A stretch of DNA of 8,453 bases, taken from assembly GCA_030630065.1 (NCBI GenBank), contig DAOVNU010000021.1, forward strand, positions 1-8,453. The letters are read 5' to 3'. This DNA comes from a bacterium. GTDB lineage: Bacteria; Ratteibacteria; UBA8468. How positions within the stretch are numbered: the first letter of the stretch is position 1; each line of letters starts with the position of its first letter. Position numbers and translations under genes: made by a program. This document shows positions 6,650-8,453 of the stretch, in pieces. Under the pieces are notes generated by a model that saw nothing but the letters and a program-made list of their open reading frames with translations, did not search any database and was not told the origin of the DNA.

Positions 6650-7373
6650 TTTTCAACAACTTCTCATCTATAATGTTTATATGTCCGCATTCTTTGCAAT
6701 GAATTTTGAAGAAATTGAGCATTTCCATTGGTTTTCCGGTCTTGATAATTCTTCCGGCGCAGATTAAAGAAGTTCTGGTAGCGATTGAACCGGTATCCGG
6801 ATTATGGGTAATCCAAACAATCAAACAGCCCTCCTCATTTAAAAATTTTATTGCCTCATAGATAGTTGGTAAAGCCAGGAGGTCTATCCCTGAGTCAGGT
6901 TCATCCAAAATAGCCAAATCCGGCTTAAGGGCTAAAACCGAAGCAAGTTCTATCCTTTTTCTTTCTCCTCCGCTTAAATTCTCATTAATCTCCCTTTCTA
7001 AATATTCCTTTGGTTCCAACCCGACCCTGTTTAAGCAATCCTTGATATCCGCATTATTCCTTTTAGCCCCTAATTCCAAATAGTTTTCTACCGTTAAACC
7101 TTCAAATCCCGCTGGCTCCTGCCAGGTCAAAGTCATCCCCGTTTTTACTCTCTCGGAGAGAGAAAAATTAGTTATATCTTTTCCTTTAAAAATAATTTTT
7201 CCTTGTTGAGGTTTATGTTCCGGCAATCCCATCAAGACATAAGCTAAAGTCGACTTTCCTGTCCCGTTCACCCCTAAAATGGTATGAATTTCTGCTTCCT
7301 CTATCTTTAAATTCAAATCATCAATGATTGTCTTGGAATTTAAAACCAGTTTAAGATTTTTTATTTCTAACAT
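6639..7373 (-). CDS. sufC: SufC-type ABC ATPase for Fe-S cluster assembly
   Basis: SufC is a soluble ABC ATPase that powers conformational change in the SufB scaffold and is not a transporter. All ATPase motifs are present: Walker A GVNGTGKST (34-42), Q-loop TWQEP (Gln85), signature LSGGERKR (133-140), Walker B LAILDEPDSGID (153-164) and switch His190 (WITHNP). The DEPDSGID wording and the 244-residue length are typical of SufC. The C-terminus carries HCKECGH (Cys226, Cys229), a single CxxC pair that I do not associate with standard SufC and that could bind metal. The ATG lies 4 bases after the stop of the upstream membrane-protein gene. The nearest purine-rich sequence (GGGGAGAAAG) is too far for a normal Shine-Dalgarno site, so coupling is likely. 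Gene order sufC-sufB is that of the minimal SMS-type system. Confidence 0.9.
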   Translation of the reverse strand: MLEIKNLKLVLNSKTIIDDLNLKIEEAEIHTILGVNGTGKSTLAYVLMGLPEHKPQQGKIIFKGKDITNFSLSERVKTGMTLTWQEPAGFEGLTVENYLELGAKRNNADIKDCLNRVGLEPKEYLEREINENLSGGERKRIELASVLALKPDLAILDEPDSGIDLLALPTIYEAIKFLNEEGCLIVWITHNPDTGSIATRTSLICAGRIIKTGKPMEMLNFFKIHCKECGHINIIDEKLLKSEN

Positions 7374-7377
7374 ATTT

Positions 7378-8037
7378 TTAAATAAAAATCTTTCTCCCCA
7401 TATCCAAACCTAAATAAATCAACACCAATCCGCAGGCCAGATTAAATATTCTATAAATTTGAGGCCTCAGGGATAAAAATGAAGAGATTTTAGTGGCTAA
7501 AGGTCCAAAGATAATTAAGGGAGAGAATACCGTCCCCAAACCAAATGACAGGCCTAAAAATAGACTATCAAGAAGGTTTTTTGAATTAAAGGCGATATAG
7601 GTAAGAACACTCAATAGAGGTAGGCAAGGAAGCAGTCCCGTCAATATCCCTAAAATTGAAATCGCTTTTATACTTTGAGAATCTATCCGTTTAGATATTA
7701 ACCGACAGATACCTTTGTGAGAAAAGATAGATTTTCCGATGAGAATCATTATTCCGGAAAACAATACAAAAATTGACATTAAGGGATAGATAAAAAAACT
7801 TACTCTACTCTCATAATAATTGCCGATTAGAAATTTGGTCAAGCCACCAAATATTAAACTCAGGATGAGATAAGAAAATAGTCGGGAGAAGGAGAAGGCC
7901 AAGACCGCTTTTATTCCTCCTAAAACTCCTCTTTGGGTGGAGGCTAAATAAGGAATTGCTATACCTCCACAAAAGGCAAAGCAAGGTCCCCAACTTAAAA
8001 TAACCCCGGTGGTAAATAAATTTATATATTTTTGCAA
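7378..8037 (-). CDS. CcdA/DsbD-like membrane protein (TauE/SafE-like family)
   Basis: This hydrophobic protein of 219 residues has about six membrane segments (near 6-32, 42-70, 80-102, 122-150, 155-183 and 195-215). Each half begins with a Pro-Cys motif: SWGPCFAFCGG (Cys19, Cys23) in helix 1 and TGLLPCLPLLS (Cys138) in helix 4. This two-fold pattern is that of the DsbD/CcdA and related TauE/SafE-like families, which pass reducing equivalents across the inner membrane or move small ions. The substrate cannot be read from the sequence. It is first in the operon before sufC-sufB, so a role in supplying electrons, sulfur or metal for Fe-S biogenesis, or in redox homeostasis, is an inference from context. 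The start is TTG, preceded by AGAGGAAAG at good spacing; an in-frame TAA lies 15 bases upstream, which excludes a longer N-terminus. Confidence 0.75.
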   Translation of the reverse strand: MQKYINLFTTGVILSWGPCFAFCGGIAIPYLASTQRGVLGGIKAVLAFSFSRLFSYLILSLIFGGLTKFLIGNYYESRVSFFIYPLMSIFVLFSGIMILIGKSIFSHKGICRLISKRIDSQSIKAISILGILTGLLPCLPLLSVLTYIAFNSKNLLDSLFLGLSFGLGTVFSPLIIFGPLATKISSFLSLRPQIYRIFNLACGLVLIYLGLDMGRKIFI

Positions 8038-8045
8038 TTTTCTTT

Positions 8046-8049
8046 CCTC
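8046..8049 (-). promoter_or_regulatory. Ribosome binding site supporting the TTG start at 8037
   Basis: GAGG (within AGAGGAAAG on the minus strand) ends 8 bases before TTG. No ATG or GTG lies between it and the upstream in-frame stop, so this site fixes the unusual start codon. Confidence 0.6.
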
Positions 8050-8066
8050 TTAAATGTTTAAATAAA

Positions 8067-8095
8067 TTTATAACATATAGGGCTGTTTTAATCAA
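8067..8095 (-). promoter_or_regulatory. Sigma70-type promoter of the ccdA-like/sufC/sufB operon
   Basis: On the minus strand, TTGATT (8090-8095) and TATAAA (8067-8072) are spaced 17 bases apart, with TG one base before the -10 box. The predicted start near 8060 leaves a leader of about 22 bases that holds the ribosome binding site. Its -35 box is only 5 bases from the -35 box of the fur promoter. Confidence 0.65.
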
Positions 8096-8100
8096 GGCCC

Positions 8101-8128
8101 TTGACAAAAATATTTCTTGAGGTATAAT
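8101..8128 (+). promoter_or_regulatory. fur: Consensus sigma70 promoter of fur
   Basis: TTGACA (8101-8106) and TATAAT (8123-8128) are perfect consensus boxes with a 16-base spacer. The predicted transcript start is near 8135, about 35 bases before the ATG. The -10 box and start region overlap a Fur-box-like operator. Confidence 0.8.
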
Positions 8129-8144
8129 GATAATGAAAACCATT
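8126..8144 (+). promoter_or_regulatory. fur: Fur-box-like operator over the fur -10/start region
   Basis: AATGATAATGAAAACCATT matches the 19-base E. coli Fur-box arrangement AATGATAATGATTATCATT at 16 of 19 positions. A regulator bound here would cover the -10 box and start site and repress fur, as in typical autoregulation. The overlapping 15-mer at 8122-8136 also partly resembles a PerR box, so PerR-type control is possible. Confidence 0.6.
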
Positions 8145-8169
8145 TCCAATAGGAAAAAGGAGAAGACAT

Positions 8170-8453
8170 ATGCCTGGTCCCTGGTGGCACGGAAGATTTC
8201 AGAACGCTGGTTATCGCTTGACTCTGCCGCGGCAGGTAATCTTGAAAACATTGAGTCAAACCTCCGAGCATTTATCGGCTGAGGAAATTTATCTAAGGGT
8301 GCATAGAATTTACCCGGCGGTGGGTTTAACCACCGTTTATAGGACATTGGAACTTCTGGTCCGTTTGGGAATTATTTCTAAATTTGGTTTCGGAGATGGC
8401 AGGAGCCGCTATGAATTAACCGCAGGTAAAGAGAAAAAACATCATCACCATCT
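8170..8453 (+). CDS. fur: Fur-family metal-responsive regulator (partial, N-terminal part)
   Basis: The gene begins at ATG 8170, with AAGGAG about 7 bases upstream, and runs off the right edge after 94 codons. The translated part is the winged-helix DNA-binding domain: GYRLTLPRQVIL (19-30), HLSAEEIYLRVHRIYPAVGLTTVYRTLELLV and GDGRSRYEL. It ends in the family's metal-binding HHHH run at the very edge. The N-terminus (MPGPWWHGRFQNA) is slightly longer than in E. coli Fur. The dimerisation/metal domain is missing, so Fur, PerR and Zur cannot be separated firmly. Fur is favoured by the operator in its own promoter and by divergence from an Fe-S assembly operon, a natural iron-controlled target. 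Confidence 0.9.
   Translation, partial: MPGPWWHGRFQNAGYRLTLPRQVILKTLSQTSEHLSAEEIYLRVHRIYPAVGLTTVYRTLELLVRLGIISKFGFGDGRSRYELTAGKEKKHHHH

Noticed and set aside
7811..8347. 178-codon minus-strand open frame spanning the start of the membrane-protein gene, the promoter region and fur.
   Set aside because: It crosses two strong divergent promoters and is antisense to fur, and its product resembles nothing known to me.

Overview
The window looks like chromosomal DNA from an uncultivated, probably strictly anaerobic bacterium. Bacterial signs are sigma70-type promoters (one with TTGACA and TATAAT), a Fur regulator with a Fur-box-like operator, and a FolD-type enzyme. The gene set (FolD plus FchA, an ADP-forming acetate-CoA ligase, a minimal SufCB pair) is typical of anaerobes with folate-linked C1 and acetyl-CoA energy metabolism. 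I cannot fix the phylum from sequence alone.

Layout: (1) 1-530, minus strand: the N-terminal part of an AT-rich P-loop ATPase resembling the ORC-CDC6 family, cut by the window edge. (2) 531-952: a 420-base non-coding stretch with overlapping hairpins (about 603-668) and a repeat-like element (about 854-970) that runs into the 3' end of folD. (3) 953-2449, minus strand: fchA then folD, a two-gene C1-tetrahydrofolate operon. (4) 2536-5681, plus strand, divergent from fchA: a fused alpha/beta ADP-forming acetate-CoA ligase and, coupled to it, a BioD-like P-loop/DRTGG protein. (5) 5696-8037, minus strand, convergent with the previous operon: a CcdA/DsbD-like six-helix membrane protein, then sufC, then a short sufB. 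(6) 8170-8453, plus strand, divergent from the suf operon: the start of a fur-family gene, cut by the window edge.

How the genes fit together: FolD and FchA carry out two consecutive steps between methylene-, methenyl- and formyl-tetrahydrofolate. This FolD has glutamine in place of the lysine needed for the cyclohydrolase step, which suggests that FchA supplies that activity. The acetate-CoA ligase would make ATP from acetyl-CoA and shares an 86-base promoter region with fchA-folD. The SufCB pair resembles the minimal two-gene Fe-S assembly system, and its operon starts back to back with a fur-family gene whose own promoter carries a Fur-box-like operator. Both divergent promoter regions have closely spaced -35 boxes. 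In the C1/acetate region the predicted transcripts on both sides would be nearly leaderless.
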